DNA from: Planctomycetota bacterium
GTDB lineage: Bacteria; Planctomycetota; Planctomycetia; Planctomycetales; Planctomycetaceae
Reading direction: 5' to 3'
NCBI GenBank assembly: GCA_023417655.1
Contig: JAEZFD010000049.1
Coordinates: forward strand, 62,001 to 126,000
DNA length: 64,000 bases
Positions 43,605 through 52,934 of the stretch are shown one piece after another. The notes beneath the pieces were generated by a model. The model was given only the letters and a program-made list of their open reading frames with translations. It was not told the DNA's origin and searched no databases. The position numbers and the translations under genes are program-made. Every line of letters begins with the position of its first letter. The stretch's first letter is position 1.

Positions 43605-43690
43605 GATGAGAGTAAACTCGCAGGGGACATGGTGAGGGCATGACCAACGCGTCGGTCGGACTCACAGCCTCCGACCGTCGCGTTCTGAGT

Positions 43691-44764
43691 TTACCGCACA
43701 GGAGCCAGTGTCGCGACATCGATCAGGCAACCCTGGCGAATGCTCTCTGCTTCGGCGTAACAGATCTTCAGGGCGTCCATGGCGGTCTCTGCGGCGAGAG
43801 TGGCAGGAATCGTCCCTGTTGTCAGAGCATTGACTGCGGCCTGAATTTCATCAGTGAACGCGGCACACCATTCCGTTCCGCCTGCCGGAGTCGGCGTCGT
43901 GATTCCCTCAGATCGGGTGATCAGCGTCAGCGGACGGTTCACGACCCATTGATCGCCATAGCTGCCTGCGTCGAACTGAATCGTGGCGTCGTCAAGGAAG
44001 ATCTCGAAGCTGTGAGCAAACTTCAGATCCGGTGCTGCAATGCCGCCGCTGATCGCGCTGACGGAGAGGTCTGGATCGGCGAACCCATATTGGGTGCTGA
44101 CATGATTCACAAAGTCATCTTTGAGGAGCCCGCGGGAGTAAACCGTCTTCGGGGCTCCGAACAGCACATGCAGATAGTGATTGTCATGGATGTGGAGATC
44201 GATTCCCCAACCACCGAGACGACGGAAGTCACTGATGTCGGCGGACCACGCAGGCGGAGCGATGACCCGACGGAAGGCCGCGCCTCGGACCGGGCCGTAC
44301 TTCCCGGATTCAATCTGCTCACGGACCCAGCGGAACTCTGGGAAGAATGGAAGGACGTGTGCGACGAGAAGAAGTTTGCCGGATTCTTTCGCGGCAGCCA
44401 GCATGCGTTCGGCGGCAGCGAGTTCGATGGCAAGCGGCTTCTCAACAAGGACGTGCTTGCCGGCCTTGAGAGCGGCGACTGTCATTTCTTCATGCTGGTC
44501 CGTCGGCAGACAGATGTGCACGAGATCAATGTCCGGGTCGGCGAGCAGTTCACTCGTTTCGCGATACTTCTTGATGCCAGTCAGATCAGTCGTGCTGCTG
44601 CCGCGCGGGCCGAAGTTCCCCTGGATGTCCGACCAGTCCCCCGCGAGTTTCTTCTCACTGCGAGTCGCGATTGCGGCGACCTGAGCTCCGGTCACCTGCT
44701 TATAGGCTTCGAAGTGAGTCATGCCCATGAAGCCAAGACCGATGATGCCGCTGCGAATCGTCAT
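43691..44764 (-). CDS. Gfo/Idh/MocA family oxidoreductase
   Basis: A 357-residue NAD(P)-dependent oxidoreductase. The Rossmann motif GIIGLGFMGMTHFEAYK lies at the N-terminus, EKPLAIELAAAERM carries the conserved EKP, and GGWGIDLHIHDNHYLHVLFG the His of the active site region. The start at 44764 (MTIRSG) is preceded by AGGAGATC, a good ribosome binding site; a start at 44797 was not preferred. The substrate is probably a sugar or inositol-like polyol, as is common in planctomycetes. It is convergent with nothing: the gene upstream is the plus-strand PQQ propeller, read away from it. Confidence 0.92.
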   Translation of the reverse strand: MTIRSGIIGLGFMGMTHFEAYKQVTGAQVAAIATRSEKKLAGDWSDIQGNFGPRGSSTTDLTGIKKYRETSELLADPDIDLVHICLPTDQHEEMTVAALKAGKHVLVEKPLAIELAAAERMLAAAKESGKLLLVAHVLPFFPEFRWVREQIESGKYGPVRGAAFRRVIAPPAWSADISDFRRLGGWGIDLHIHDNHYLHVLFGAPKTVYSRGLLKDDFVNHVSTQYGFADPDLSVSAISGGIAAPDLKFAHSFEIFLDDATIQFDAGSYGDQWVVNRPLTLITRSEGITTPTPAGGTEWCAAFTDEIQAAVNALTTGTIPATLAAETAMDALKICYAEAESIRQGCLIDVATLAPVR

Positions 44765-44952
44765 TGTGATCTCCTGAAGTCGTCGGAACGCCGCCAACCT
44801 ATCAGAGCATCAGAGCGGACTCAACCGGCGTGCTTTGCAAAGCGGCATTTTGCTGTTACCAATCAGGGTCGCCGCGAGTGAAGTCATGTTTTCTGCGCAG
44901 CCGTTGCAATTTGAATGTCACTCCTGCGCGCTGTTCTGTCAGGGCTCGGATT

Positions 44953-46458
44953 ATGAATCTGCGGTTTCTTCAGCTGGTCTTCTTTACTGTTTTATTGGCG
45001 ACATCATGGTGCTGTCGTCCTGCGAAGGAACCACCTGCTGTCGATCCTCAGGTTCCGGTCGAACCTACCCTCAAAGTGTCGAAAGCTCCGACGGCCTCGA
45101 AGGCGGCTGGAGAAGACTGGCCCTGCTTTCTGGGGCCGAATCACGACGGAACATCACGAGAGACAGGGCTGCTCGACAAGTGGCCTGAGCAGGGGCCTCC
45201 GCTGGTGTGGACTCAGTCGGTCGGTTCTGGTTACAGCGCTCCCAGTGTTCAGGGGGCACTCGCTGTACTGCATCATCGGCGAGGGGATGAAGAGATTGTC
45301 GAAGGGTTTGATGCTGCGACGGGAAAGTCTCAGTGGGAATGGCGTTATCCCAGTCGATTCCGTGACCCATATGGATACAGCAACGGGCCTCGCTGCAGTC
45401 CCATCCTGAAAGGAAATCGCTGCTACACGCTGGGAGCGGAAGGAAAGCTCCTCTGTCTGGATCTGGAAACCATCAAGCCGGTCTGGGAACGGGACCTTCA
45501 TTCCCAGTTTCAGATCCCGGACTCCTTCTTCGGGATCGGAGCTACGCCTGTCCTCGATGGTGACCGGTTATATGTCGCTGTCGGAGGTCAGCCGAACTCT
45601 GGTGTCGTCGCCTTCGATGCGAATACCGGTGACGTGCTATGGGAGAACGGAGGCAAGTCGACATGGGATGGGGCCGAGACCGGATGGTCAGGCGATCCTG
45701 TCTACCACTGGGAAGGAGACGAGATGATCGTCAGTTACGCGTCTCCTCAACTGGCAACAATTCACGGTCAACGCCACCTGTTGTGTTTCCTTCGCCATGG
45801 ACTCCTTTCCCTTGATCCTGAGACCGGCAAAGAGCGCTTCCACTTCTGGTTTCGATCACGTACGCATGAGTCCGTCAACGCGGCTCAACCAGTCATTGTG
45901 GATGACACCATTCTGCTCGGAGCCGCCTATCGTGTGGGATCTGTTTGCCTGAAAGTTTCTCCGTCCGGTACCGAGGTGGAAACGATCTGGAAAGATCCCC
46001 GCCTGCTCTCGACTCACTGGTCGACGTCGCTGTACCTGGACGGTTGCTATCTGGGATTCAGCGGACGCCACGAGAACGAAGGGGCGCTTCAATGTGTGGA
46101 TGCGAAGACAGGTAAGCTGCGCTGGCAGACGAGTGGCTGGGACTCAGACCGGGAACTGCAACAAGGCCCCGGCGAGTCGGTGATTGATGCAGCCAGCGGC
46201 CAGCAAATTCCCTGGCCGTTCTATGGTCGCGGCTCGGCGATCATGGCCGATGGCAAGTTGATTGTTCTCGCGGAACGAGGGACATTGGCGTTGCTCACTG
46301 CAACTGCAGAGAAGTGGGAAGAACGATCCCGGGTTGCTGCCCCGAGGATGAAATATCCGTGCTGGGCCGCACCAGTTCTTTCGCGTGGTCGTCTGTATTT
46401 GAGGTCGGATGATGCGATGACTTGCCTGCAAGTGTCGAAGGTTGATGCAGGTGATTGA
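44953..46458 (+). CDS. Exported PQQ-binding-like beta-propeller repeat protein
   Basis: A 501-residue propeller protein. The ATG at 44953 gives a hydrophobic leader with two Cys at 20-21 (LLATSWCC); the lipobox is not canonical, so lipoprotein or plain secretion is open. A short Pro-rich spacer precedes DWPCFLGPNHDG, and blades contain ATGKSQWEW, NTGDVLWENGG, ETGKERFHFW and KTGKLRWQT. It is a paralogue of the 971-2251 protein: both share DEEIVEG or DEEVVEG, the GP-C-P block and FGIGATP/FGAGSAP in the same order. An upstream frame start at 44830 adds a Cys-rich stretch and was not used. Confidence 0.88.
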   Translation: MNLRFLQLVFFTVLLATSWCCRPAKEPPAVDPQVPVEPTLKVSKAPTASKAAGEDWPCFLGPNHDGTSRETGLLDKWPEQGPPLVWTQSVGSGYSAPSVQGALAVLHHRRGDEEIVEGFDAATGKSQWEWRYPSRFRDPYGYSNGPRCSPILKGNRCYTLGAEGKLLCLDLETIKPVWERDLHSQFQIPDSFFGIGATPVLDGDRLYVAVGGQPNSGVVAFDANTGDVLWENGGKSTWDGAETGWSGDPVYHWEGDEMIVSYASPQLATIHGQRHLLCFLRHGLLSLDPETGKERFHFWFRSRTHESVNAAQPVIVDDTILLGAAYRVGSVCLKVSPSGTEVETIWKDPRLLSTHWSTSLYLDGCYLGFSGRHENEGALQCVDAKTGKLRWQTSGWDSDRELQQGPGESVIDAASGQQIPWPFYGRGSAIMADGKLIVLAERGTLALLTATAEKWEERSRVAAPRMKYPCWAAPVLSRGRLYLRSDDAMTCLQVSKVDAGD

Positions 46459-46632
46459 ATGTGGGTCAGGATTGTCTCATCCACCTGTCTGCGCGTTCTT
46501 GGAATGGTCGACGTATTTTCAGTTGGCGAGACCCGAAGGCCGTTGCTATAGTCCCACAACCAAATCTGCTACTGACACATTCAATCGTCAGCGGCATCGC
46601 AACACAGCTGTCCTGCTTCTCGGAGATTCGTG

Positions 46633-46809
46633 GTGCAAGAGCATCTCATTGAATTGCGCATCGGTGAAACTCTTCAGGTTGGACAGTACAAGGTGACGGT
46701 GATTGACGTTGATGGCGATGAGTTGTGTGTGCAGATCGATGGCCACGACGACGATGATTTCTCAAACGACGGTCTGTCGTTGAATGATCTGCTGGAAACG
46801 GCTGTCTAG
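46633..46809 (+). CDS. Small CsrA-like protein, 58 residues
   Basis: A short gene missed by length cut-offs. The GTG at 46633 has GGAG 7 bases upstream; it ends at TAG 46807-46809. The N-terminal half, LIELRIGETLQVGQYKVTVI then DVDGDELCVQI, follows the pattern of the carbon storage regulator CsrA (L-x-[TR]-R-x-x-G-E-x-[LI]-x-[IV]-G, then V-T-V-[LI]-x-[VI]-x-G-[ND]-x-[VL]-x-[IL]), one residue shorter in the first hairpin. The C-terminal half is strongly acidic (HDDDDFSND) and lacks the Arg of the CsrA VHREEI motif. It may be a divergent CsrA that binds something other than RNA, or a similar small beta-barrel by convergence. Confidence 0.6.
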   Translation: MQEHLIELRIGETLQVGQYKVTVIDVDGDELCVQIDGHDDDDFSNDGLSLNDLLETAV

Positions 46810-47057
46810 TTCAGCCGTCTGATTTCAGCCCGATGTCCGGCGCACTGCTGTCCGCCGCGCTGGCTTTGAGTACCCGGTTGATTTCTGCGCACGGCTCTCC
46901 GTGTCTTGCCGCATACAGAGCGGCGGATGCCGGCAGATTGAGATTCCGGCAGGGCGAAGCTCAGCCGATTCTTTCCGATTCAGATCGCTGCGCCAGCGGC
47001 GGCGCAAGAACGTGACTCGCGCACTTCGATGTTCTGACAACTTTTCCGCAAACGGCT

Positions 47058-48593
47058 TTATGCGTTTGGACGGGATTTTTGATCTGCTGCTGATCGGAGA
47101 CGGCCTGCAAGTTCCTGCGTGACGCCGCGAGGATCCGGAGCCTGACAGATGACGCTGCTCACCGCGATCCGTGTCGCGCCGGCCTTCAGCACCAGATGCA
47201 GATTGTCAGCCTGAATTCCTCCAATGGCAAACCAGGGGACGGCGACACTGCCAGCCAGGCTTTGCAGATATTCAAGTCCTGCGAATTCAGAGAACTCTTT
47301 GGTCTGCGATGGGAAGACAGGGCCGGCTCCGAGGTAGTCCGCTCCATCGAAGATCGCAGCTTTGGCTTGCTCAGGTTCGTGCGTGGAAACGCCGATGATT
47401 CCTGTTCCGCCAAGAATGCGCCGAGCAGAGGCCACATCCAGATCGTCCTGACCGAGGTGAACTCCATCCGCTCCGCAGGCGGCGGCGATGTCAGGCCTGT
47501 CATTGATGATGAGCAGGGCTCCGGCTGCACTGGTCCATTCACGGACCTGATTGCAGTAGTCAATCAATTCACGATCCGGCATCGTTTTCTCACGTACCTG
47601 AACGATGTCGACTCCCTTCTCGAGAGAGTTGCGGATCACGATTTCAGGCGAGTACCGACACTGCGCTTTTGTCACCAGCAGGTAAAGGCGGCACTGATCA
47701 AGTCGCTGTCGGTTGTACAAGAGCGATTCCATGACCTTCTCCACGGTATAGACTCGATACCGACACTCGGATAATCGGAGGGCGACTTCGGAATCGATCA
47801 GTTTACCATATTCTTCAAGGCTGCGGAGAGATTCCTCGACTCGTTTGAGATTGGCTCGAATCACATCAATCAACGATTCCCGTGAACGCTCGGTCGCCAG
47901 TGTTCCCAATGGGCCCACATCTCGCAGTGAATCACGGGAAGGAACCCATTTTTCCTGCCCCAGATATCGAAGCGATGTCGTGAGCAGATGACGAACCTGC
48001 TTCAGCTCGCGCTGCAGCACCGCATCATCGAGATGAAATCGAACGAAGTCTTCGATCACCCTCAGGCCTTCTCGACAGCGATTGGCGCTGGCATCGAGAA
48101 TTCGGGCGAGCGCTGCGGCATCGACATTTCCCTGATTTGCTGGGCGGATTTGAATCAGGGCATCAGTAGGAACCGCGATGTCCGGGGGGACGTCAGTCAG
48201 CTGTTGGCGGAGTGAAGCACTCGTCAGTGCAAACTGTTCGCAATACTTCGCGAGTTGCGATTCCTGGTCAATCAGAGCGAGAAGGAGATGTTCGGTGCCG
48301 GTGATACCATCGTCCGTGTTGTCGATTGCGAAGCCGTCAGCCCGACGCACGAGAGTTCGTTGCCATTCAATGACATTCAACACCCCTTCGCTGAGCTCAG
48401 TGAGCTGATGCCGGGAATCGGAACTCTCGGGAATGCCGGCAGCGATCAGAATTTCCGAGGCATGTCCTTCATCCTGCAGCAACGCTTCCAGCAGGCCGAA
48501 GGCGAGTGTTGTGGGGCAGGCCTGTTCGGGGAATGTCGTTCTAAGTTGGCTGAGCGCGCGTTCAGCTCCTGCGGTGAGGTGGAGAAAAAACAT
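47058..48593 (-). CDS. thiE: Clp-N / ThiD2 / ThiE fusion, thiamine-phosphate synthase
   Basis: A 511-residue three-part protein. Residues about 8-135 resemble the Clp amino-terminal repeat (LAFGLLEALLQDEGHAS; GTEHLLLALI). Residues about 158-290 match the ThiD2 domain (RILDASANRCREGLRVIEDF, RELKQVRHLL), shown in other bacteria to phosphorylate hydroxymethylpyrimidine phosphate. Residues about 300-500 are ThiE, which joins the pyrimidine and thiazole to thiamin phosphate: VQVREK (331-336), IINDR (362-366), GVHLGQDD (377-384), GAGPVFPSQTK (422-432) and WFAIGGI. ThiD2-ThiE fusions are known; adding a Clp-N domain is odd. No other thi gene or TPP riboswitch is adjacent. Confidence 0.88.
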   Translation of the reverse strand: MFFLHLTAGAERALSQLRTTFPEQACPTTLAFGLLEALLQDEGHASEILIAAGIPESSDSRHQLTELSEGVLNVIEWQRTLVRRADGFAIDNTDDGITGTEHLLLALIDQESQLAKYCEQFALTSASLRQQLTDVPPDIAVPTDALIQIRPANQGNVDAAALARILDASANRCREGLRVIEDFVRFHLDDAVLQRELKQVRHLLTTSLRYLGQEKWVPSRDSLRDVGPLGTLATERSRESLIDVIRANLKRVEESLRSLEEYGKLIDSEVALRLSECRYRVYTVEKVMESLLYNRQRLDQCRLYLLVTKAQCRYSPEIVIRNSLEKGVDIVQVREKTMPDRELIDYCNQVREWTSAAGALLIINDRPDIAAACGADGVHLGQDDLDVASARRILGGTGIIGVSTHEPEQAKAAIFDGADYLGAGPVFPSQTKEFSEFAGLEYLQSLAGSVAVPWFAIGGIQADNLHLVLKAGATRIAVSSVICQAPDPRGVTQELAGRLRSAADQKSRPNA

Positions 48594-48688
48594 GCGGACT
48601 TCACCGTATTGTGAGCAACCGGCCCCTGAGATTCCTGTCCCGCACTTGGGCGGTCAGCACTCTGAGCGGCAGGCGAATACCATCGTGC

Positions 48689-48708
48689 TTCGATTGAGTT
48701 CGATTGAG
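48689..48708. repeat. Tandem 10-bp duplication
   Basis: TTCGATTGAG occurs twice head to tail (48689-48698, 48699-48708) between the thiamin fusion gene and the antiporter gene. It may be a simple duplication in the upstream region of thiE. Confidence 0.8.
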
Positions 48709-48772
48709 TTTGTCAGGATCGGCCGGAAGGCTGTGCGACCTGCGAGACGATTTTTGACTGACGATTCGTTGC

Positions 48773-50266
48773 TTATTGTATGACAGCGACGGTCGGAGGC
48801 GAGTCTGATTGCGTTGGGGATTCCGGTTTCGGCCAGATCAGATGAATCAGGGGGCCGGTCATCATGGTCGTGGCCAGAGCCATCAGGACCATCATTGCGT
48901 AGAGGGTCTCTGAAATGATCCCCATCGATAATCCAATGTTCAGAACGATCAGCTCCATCAATCCGCGGGTGTTCATCAGAACCCCCAGAGCGGAGGACTG
49001 CGGGTGGTTCAGTCCGGCCAGTCGAGCGGCAAGATAGGTACCGCCGTATTTTCCGAATGTCGCCACGGCGATGATGGCGATACAGATAAGCCAGTTCTCC
49101 CAGCCGGAAATCAGACCAATCTGAGTGTTCATCCCTGACATCGCGAAGAAGGCGGGCAGAAAGAGCATCGTCACTACGTCATGCAATTTGTTCTTCACCG
49201 CGGTTGCTACAGGACTGTCATGCGGAATGATGACGCCCATCAGGAACCCGCCGAAGATCGCGTGAATGCCGATTATCTCGGTCGTCAGTGCGGAGACCAG
49301 AACGGCGGCAAATAGCCAGGCGATTCGCCCTGCTGGGAGACGGCCGTGAGGACCGGGGAGTAATCGGATTGCCAGTGGTCTGACAAACGTGAACATGATG
49401 AGCAGATAGATCCCGGTGTACAGCAGAACCCAGAAGGCACTGTCGATCTGCGATTGAGCGACTCCGAGGACGAATGCCAGCAGGCACCACGCGGTCACGT
49501 CATCACTCGCGGCGCAGCTGAGCGAGATCACCCCCAGTGGCGTTGCTTCGAGTTTGCGATCAGTGAGGATTCGAGCCAGCACTGGAAAGGCAGTGATCGC
49601 CATTGCGACCCCGAGAAACAGAGCGAAGCTCGTGAAGGGAATTCCCGGTCGGGCGAGATCTTCATAGAGCCAGAGCGACAGTGCGCACCCTGAAACGAAG
49701 GGGACAATGATGCTCGCATGGGAGATCGCCACAGCCGCATGTGCCGACTTGGCGAGCATGCTCGTGTTCAGTTCCAGGCCGACCACGAACATGTACAGCA
49801 CGATTCCCAGTTGCGCGATCGTGGAAAGGGCAGAGACAACATGCTGTTGCGGGTCAGCTGCGGCGTCCGGAATCAGCAAATGCATGGCATCCGGGGAAAT
49901 CATTCCCAGCAGAGACGGTCCCAGCGCGATGCCGGCAAGGATCTCACCGATCACAGCGGGTTGTCCGAGCGGTTTCAGCAATGCGGCGAAGAGTCGGCCG
50001 ACGACGATGACCGCGACCAGGGTTCCCAGAACATGCAGAAGCAGGACATGCTTCGCTGAAGCTGGCAGGGCTTTCGGGGATGCTGTCGGGAGAGAAATCG
50101 CAGAGATTCCGGCGACTTCAGTTTCGCCGATGGCTCTGATCAGCATGACTCCGAGGATTCCCCCCAGGAGGAGCACAGCATAGAAGACGGGAAGGACCCA
50201 GCGGGATCGGGGGGCTGCACTGAACATTGACATTGCAATGAACTTGCCAGAACAGGGGACTCCCAT
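48773..50266 (-). CDS. Kef-type cation:proton antiporter (CPA2)
   Basis: A roughly 490-residue membrane protein with about twelve predicted spans. LGQPAVIGEILAGIALGPS, the family's hallmark after the second or third span, ASDDVTAWCLLA with the paired Asp and GLMELIVLNIGL near the C-terminus identify a monovalent cation/proton antiporter of the CPA2 (KefB/NapA/CzcO-like) group. It lacks a C-terminal KTN/RCK domain, so control by nucleotide or glutathione as in KefB/C is unlikely. The start is uncertain: the ATG at 50266, or one at 50233, both lack a clear ribosome binding site. The ion (K+ or Na+) cannot be told. Confidence 0.88.
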   Translation of the reverse strand: MGVPCSGKFIAMSMFSAAPRSRWVLPVFYAVLLLGGILGVMLIRAIGETEVAGISAISLPTASPKALPASAKHVLLLHVLGTLVAVIVVGRLFAALLKPLGQPAVIGEILAGIALGPSLLGMISPDAMHLLIPDAAADPQQHVVSALSTIAQLGIVLYMFVVGLELNTSMLAKSAHAAVAISHASIIVPFVSGCALSLWLYEDLARPGIPFTSFALFLGVAMAITAFPVLARILTDRKLEATPLGVISLSCAASDDVTAWCLLAFVLGVAQSQIDSAFWVLLYTGIYLLIMFTFVRPLAIRLLPGPHGRLPAGRIAWLFAAVLVSALTTEIIGIHAIFGGFLMGVIIPHDSPVATAVKNKLHDVVTMLFLPAFFAMSGMNTQIGLISGWENWLICIAIIAVATFGKYGGTYLAARLAGLNHPQSSALGVLMNTRGLMELIVLNIGLSMGIISETLYAMMVLMALATTMMTGPLIHLIWPKPESPTQSDSPPTVAVIQ

Positions 50267-50485
50267 AGGGGATCCCGACCACCAGCAGGCAGGACGATCC
50301 GGTGTCAGCTGCTGATAAATGGAAATCGGCGAGATCCAGTCAGACTGGATCCCGCCTGTTTCGCCTCAGTTGGGACAAGTGACCTCGTTATCACTCTCCC
50401 GCATTCTGTCTTCGGTTTCGCTTGGACCCGAATCAGCGTCGAATCAGAAAATGAATCGGCGACTGATGCAGAGCCTTGCTTTGCC

Positions 50486-50950
50486 TTACTTCAGGGATCG
50501 CAGATAAGCAGCTACGGCAGCGGCGTCTTCGGCGTTCATCCGGAAGGGAGGCATCGGCAGGCGGGGAACGGCTCCACGGGGAGGAACTCCGGTCTGCAGG
50601 AACTTGGCGAGATCTTCTTCGCCCCAGATCTCGGCGATGGAACGCAGGTTCGGAGCAGTGACTGCCCAGTCATGGCCCAGCGTCGGTGCAATCGGTAATG
50701 GCGACCCCAAGAAGAGGCGAGTGGCAATCGGCTCACCACCGGCATCGCGAGGTGAGTGGCAATAGACGCACATCGCGACCTGGTGTGCTACGTACTTGCC
50801 GCGTTCAATTTTCGGGTCTTTCCCGGCAGGTTTTTCTTCTGCCTGCACCGTACGCTCAGATTGTGTGGCGCCGGAGAAGGAAGAAAAGGGCACCACGCCG
50901 GCAACCAGGAATGCCAGCATCGTCGGCACGAGCAAGCGGCTCATCTGCAT
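50486..50950 (-). CDS. Small exported c-type cytochrome
   Basis: A 154-residue cytochrome c. From the ATG at 50950 the N-terminus is a signal peptide (MSRLLVPTMLAFLVAGVVPF). The mature part has a single haem motif CVYCH and a likely Met ligand in MPPFRM, followed by NAEDAAAVAAYLRSLK, the typical C-terminal helix of class I cytochromes c. It would act in periplasmic electron transfer; the partner is unknown. The start is chosen because the longer frame from 51052 has an unlikely polar leader. It is followed by the antiporter gene in the same direction, about 220 bp away. Confidence 0.88.
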   Translation of the reverse strand: MQMSRLLVPTMLAFLVAGVVPFSSFSGATQSERTVQAEEKPAGKDPKIERGKYVAHQVAMCVYCHSPRDAGGEPIATRLFLGSPLPIAPTLGHDWAVTAPNLRSIAEIWGEEDLAKFLQTGVPPRGAVPRLPMPPFRMNAEDAAAVAAYLRSLK

Positions 50951-51312
50951 CGGGAAGGAACCTCGTGAAACAGCGGGAATTGTCAGAACAGCTTCAGAAC
51001 ATTGACCTCGAAGCATATCAAATCGTCGCGGAGAGACACCACAGTTCGGCACAACAGAATCTCACCCCTGAGAACGCACTGCTGAAACCGGGATTTCTTC
51101 GTCAAAAATTCACGGACTTTTGGCAAAACTCCTGTCCGGGAAAGGACCTGCAACGCACCACTCGTCAAAATAGCCTTGGTCATTGGGCCGGATAATGATG
51201 ACGGAGTGGGGCGGAACTCAGTCTTTGTCGTGAATGAATATGGTCCTTCTGCTGATTCGCAGTGACTACATTGAATGGGATCTGATCCCTCCGGGTCTGT
51301 CAGGTTTGTTCT
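50951..51312. other. Divergent intergenic region between cytochrome and histidine kinase
   Basis: About 360 bp. It should hold the promoters for the minus-strand cytochrome and the plus-strand sensor kinase. No operator, hairpin or small gene was recognisable; frames here are short and overlap the rejected 5' extension of the cytochrome. Confidence 0.4.
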
Positions 51313-52728
51313 ATGCTGCTGACGTATGGTCAAAGAATTGCGATTGCCTGTGCCATCCTGATCGGGGTCGCACTTTGCTGCGTTCCTGTCATGACATGGG
51401 GTTGGGCGGGGATCGTGATTGGTCTGCTGGTTCTCCTGCTGGCGGCCGTGCTGGTGCGACGCTGGCTGATGCATGAACTGAACGAAACTTGCCGCGATTA
51501 CAGTCGTGTGCTTCAGGAACTGCTGGTGAATCTGCCGGCAGGCCGGAAAGGGACCGAACTCAAGAGTCAGCGGCCCGACGACCCGCTGGGGCGTCTTTCA
51601 ATTGACTTAAACCGAGTCATTGAGAGCTCCGCGACAGAGGTCCGAAAGCTGCAGGAGAATCTCCAGCAACTCGAACAGAACAGAGCACTTTTTCAGTCCA
51701 TTCTCGGGACAATGGTGGAAGGGGTTCTGGTTCTGGATTCGCAACAGCGGGTTCTCTTTTTCAACGAGACGGCTCGGCGGATGCTGGACTGTACCACTCG
51801 CAATTTTACAGGGCGTCCTTTCTGGGAACTCGTGCGGCTCCCTGATCTGAACGCATTGGCGGATGCCGTCTTTCGAGGAGAACAGCCCTCCCGGCGAGAA
51901 ATTGAACTGCAGCGCAGCAAAAGCATTCTGGATGTGACTTCCACCCTGCTACCGCTCTCTCCGCATCCGGGCGCTGTGTTCGTATTCCACGATGTCACTG
52001 AAGTCCGCCGATTGGAGCGCATGCGGCGGGAGTTCGTCTCCAATGTCTCACACGAACTGAAGACGCCGCTGACATCGATTCAGCTCTGTGCAGACACCCT
52101 GCTCGACGGCGGGCTGGAAGATGCTGAAAACAGCGAACGTTTTCTGAAGCAGATCATTGAACAGTCAGATCGTCTGCAACATCTGATTCAGGATATGCTG
52201 AGACTCGCGCGGATCGAGTCTCATGCGGAAGCGTTCGACTTCAAGACTGTTTCACTGAGTGACGTGCTGAATTGCAGCGTGAGTGCATGTCAGAGTCTGG
52301 CGGGTGCCAAAGGAGTCAGCATCCAGTTTCACGCACCTGAGCCAGATGTCTTTGTCTACGTCGATCGGAATGGGTTGCAGACGGTCTTCGATAACCTGAT
52401 CAGTAATGCCATCCACTATAACCGCCCCGGCGGCTGGGTCAGAGTGGAAGTGCATCGGCTGGAAGATCATGTTGAAATCCGAATTCGGGATAACGGAATC
52501 GGAATTCCTGCAGATCAGCTGGACCGGATTTTCGAGCGTTTTTACCGGATCGACAAAGCTCGGACGATCGGGCAAGGAGGAACGGGACTGGGGCTTGCGA
52601 TCGTGAAACATCTCGTCTCCGTTTTTAACGGAGAACTCGACGTAAGCAGTGACTTCGGACAAGGAAGCGAGTTTCGGGTGACGCTGCCCCTGACACTATT
52701 TCCGGTTGAAGAACTCGGAGACGCATAA
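51313..52728 (+). CDS. PhoR-like membrane sensor histidine kinase
   Basis: A 471-residue sensor kinase. Two spans (about 8-26 and 30-48) are joined by only a few residues, so there is almost no periplasmic sensor loop. A PAS domain follows (about 125-235: LDSQQRVLFFNETARRML), then HisKA with VSHELKTPLTSI (phospho-acceptor His 247), and the HATPase boxes DNLISNAIHYN, RDNGIGIP, RFYRID and GGTGLGLAIVK. The layout matches PhoR-type kinases. No response regulator gene lies next to it, so it is an orphan here. The kinase at 53660 and the metallopeptidase gene between them are in the same direction. Confidence 0.92.
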   Translation: MLLTYGQRIAIACAILIGVALCCVPVMTWGWAGIVIGLLVLLLAAVLVRRWLMHELNETCRDYSRVLQELLVNLPAGRKGTELKSQRPDDPLGRLSIDLNRVIESSATEVRKLQENLQQLEQNRALFQSILGTMVEGVLVLDSQQRVLFFNETARRMLDCTTRNFTGRPFWELVRLPDLNALADAVFRGEQPSRREIELQRSKSILDVTSTLLPLSPHPGAVFVFHDVTEVRRLERMRREFVSNVSHELKTPLTSIQLCADTLLDGGLEDAENSERFLKQIIEQSDRLQHLIQDMLRLARIESHAEAFDFKTVSLSDVLNCSVSACQSLAGAKGVSIQFHAPEPDVFVYVDRNGLQTVFDNLISNAIHYNRPGGWVRVEVHRLEDHVEIRIRDNGIGIPADQLDRIFERFYRIDKARTIGQGGTGLGLAIVKHLVSVFNGELDVSSDFGQGSEFRVTLPLTLFPVEELGDA

Positions 52729-52934
52729 CCGGTCAAGTGCCGGGATGAAAATGCCCTTTCGTGAGTTTTTGGATGGAAATCTCGCGCAGAGCCCTGATAT
52801 GCTCTTGGGCGTCCCTGTCTTGAACAGTCGCGCTGCTCGCAGCGTCCGTCAGAGAGGGGCGGCATCATCTGGATTTCGGTGGGAATCGGAACACATCCAG
52901 ATGGTGTGAGTGGTGAGCGAGTAAGGAAGCTCCG

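Noticed and set aside
48626..48660. CCTGAGA motif upstream of the thiamin gene, resembling a TPP riboswitch core
   Set aside because: It is on the wrong strand for the gene and lacks the second conserved block of the riboswitch.
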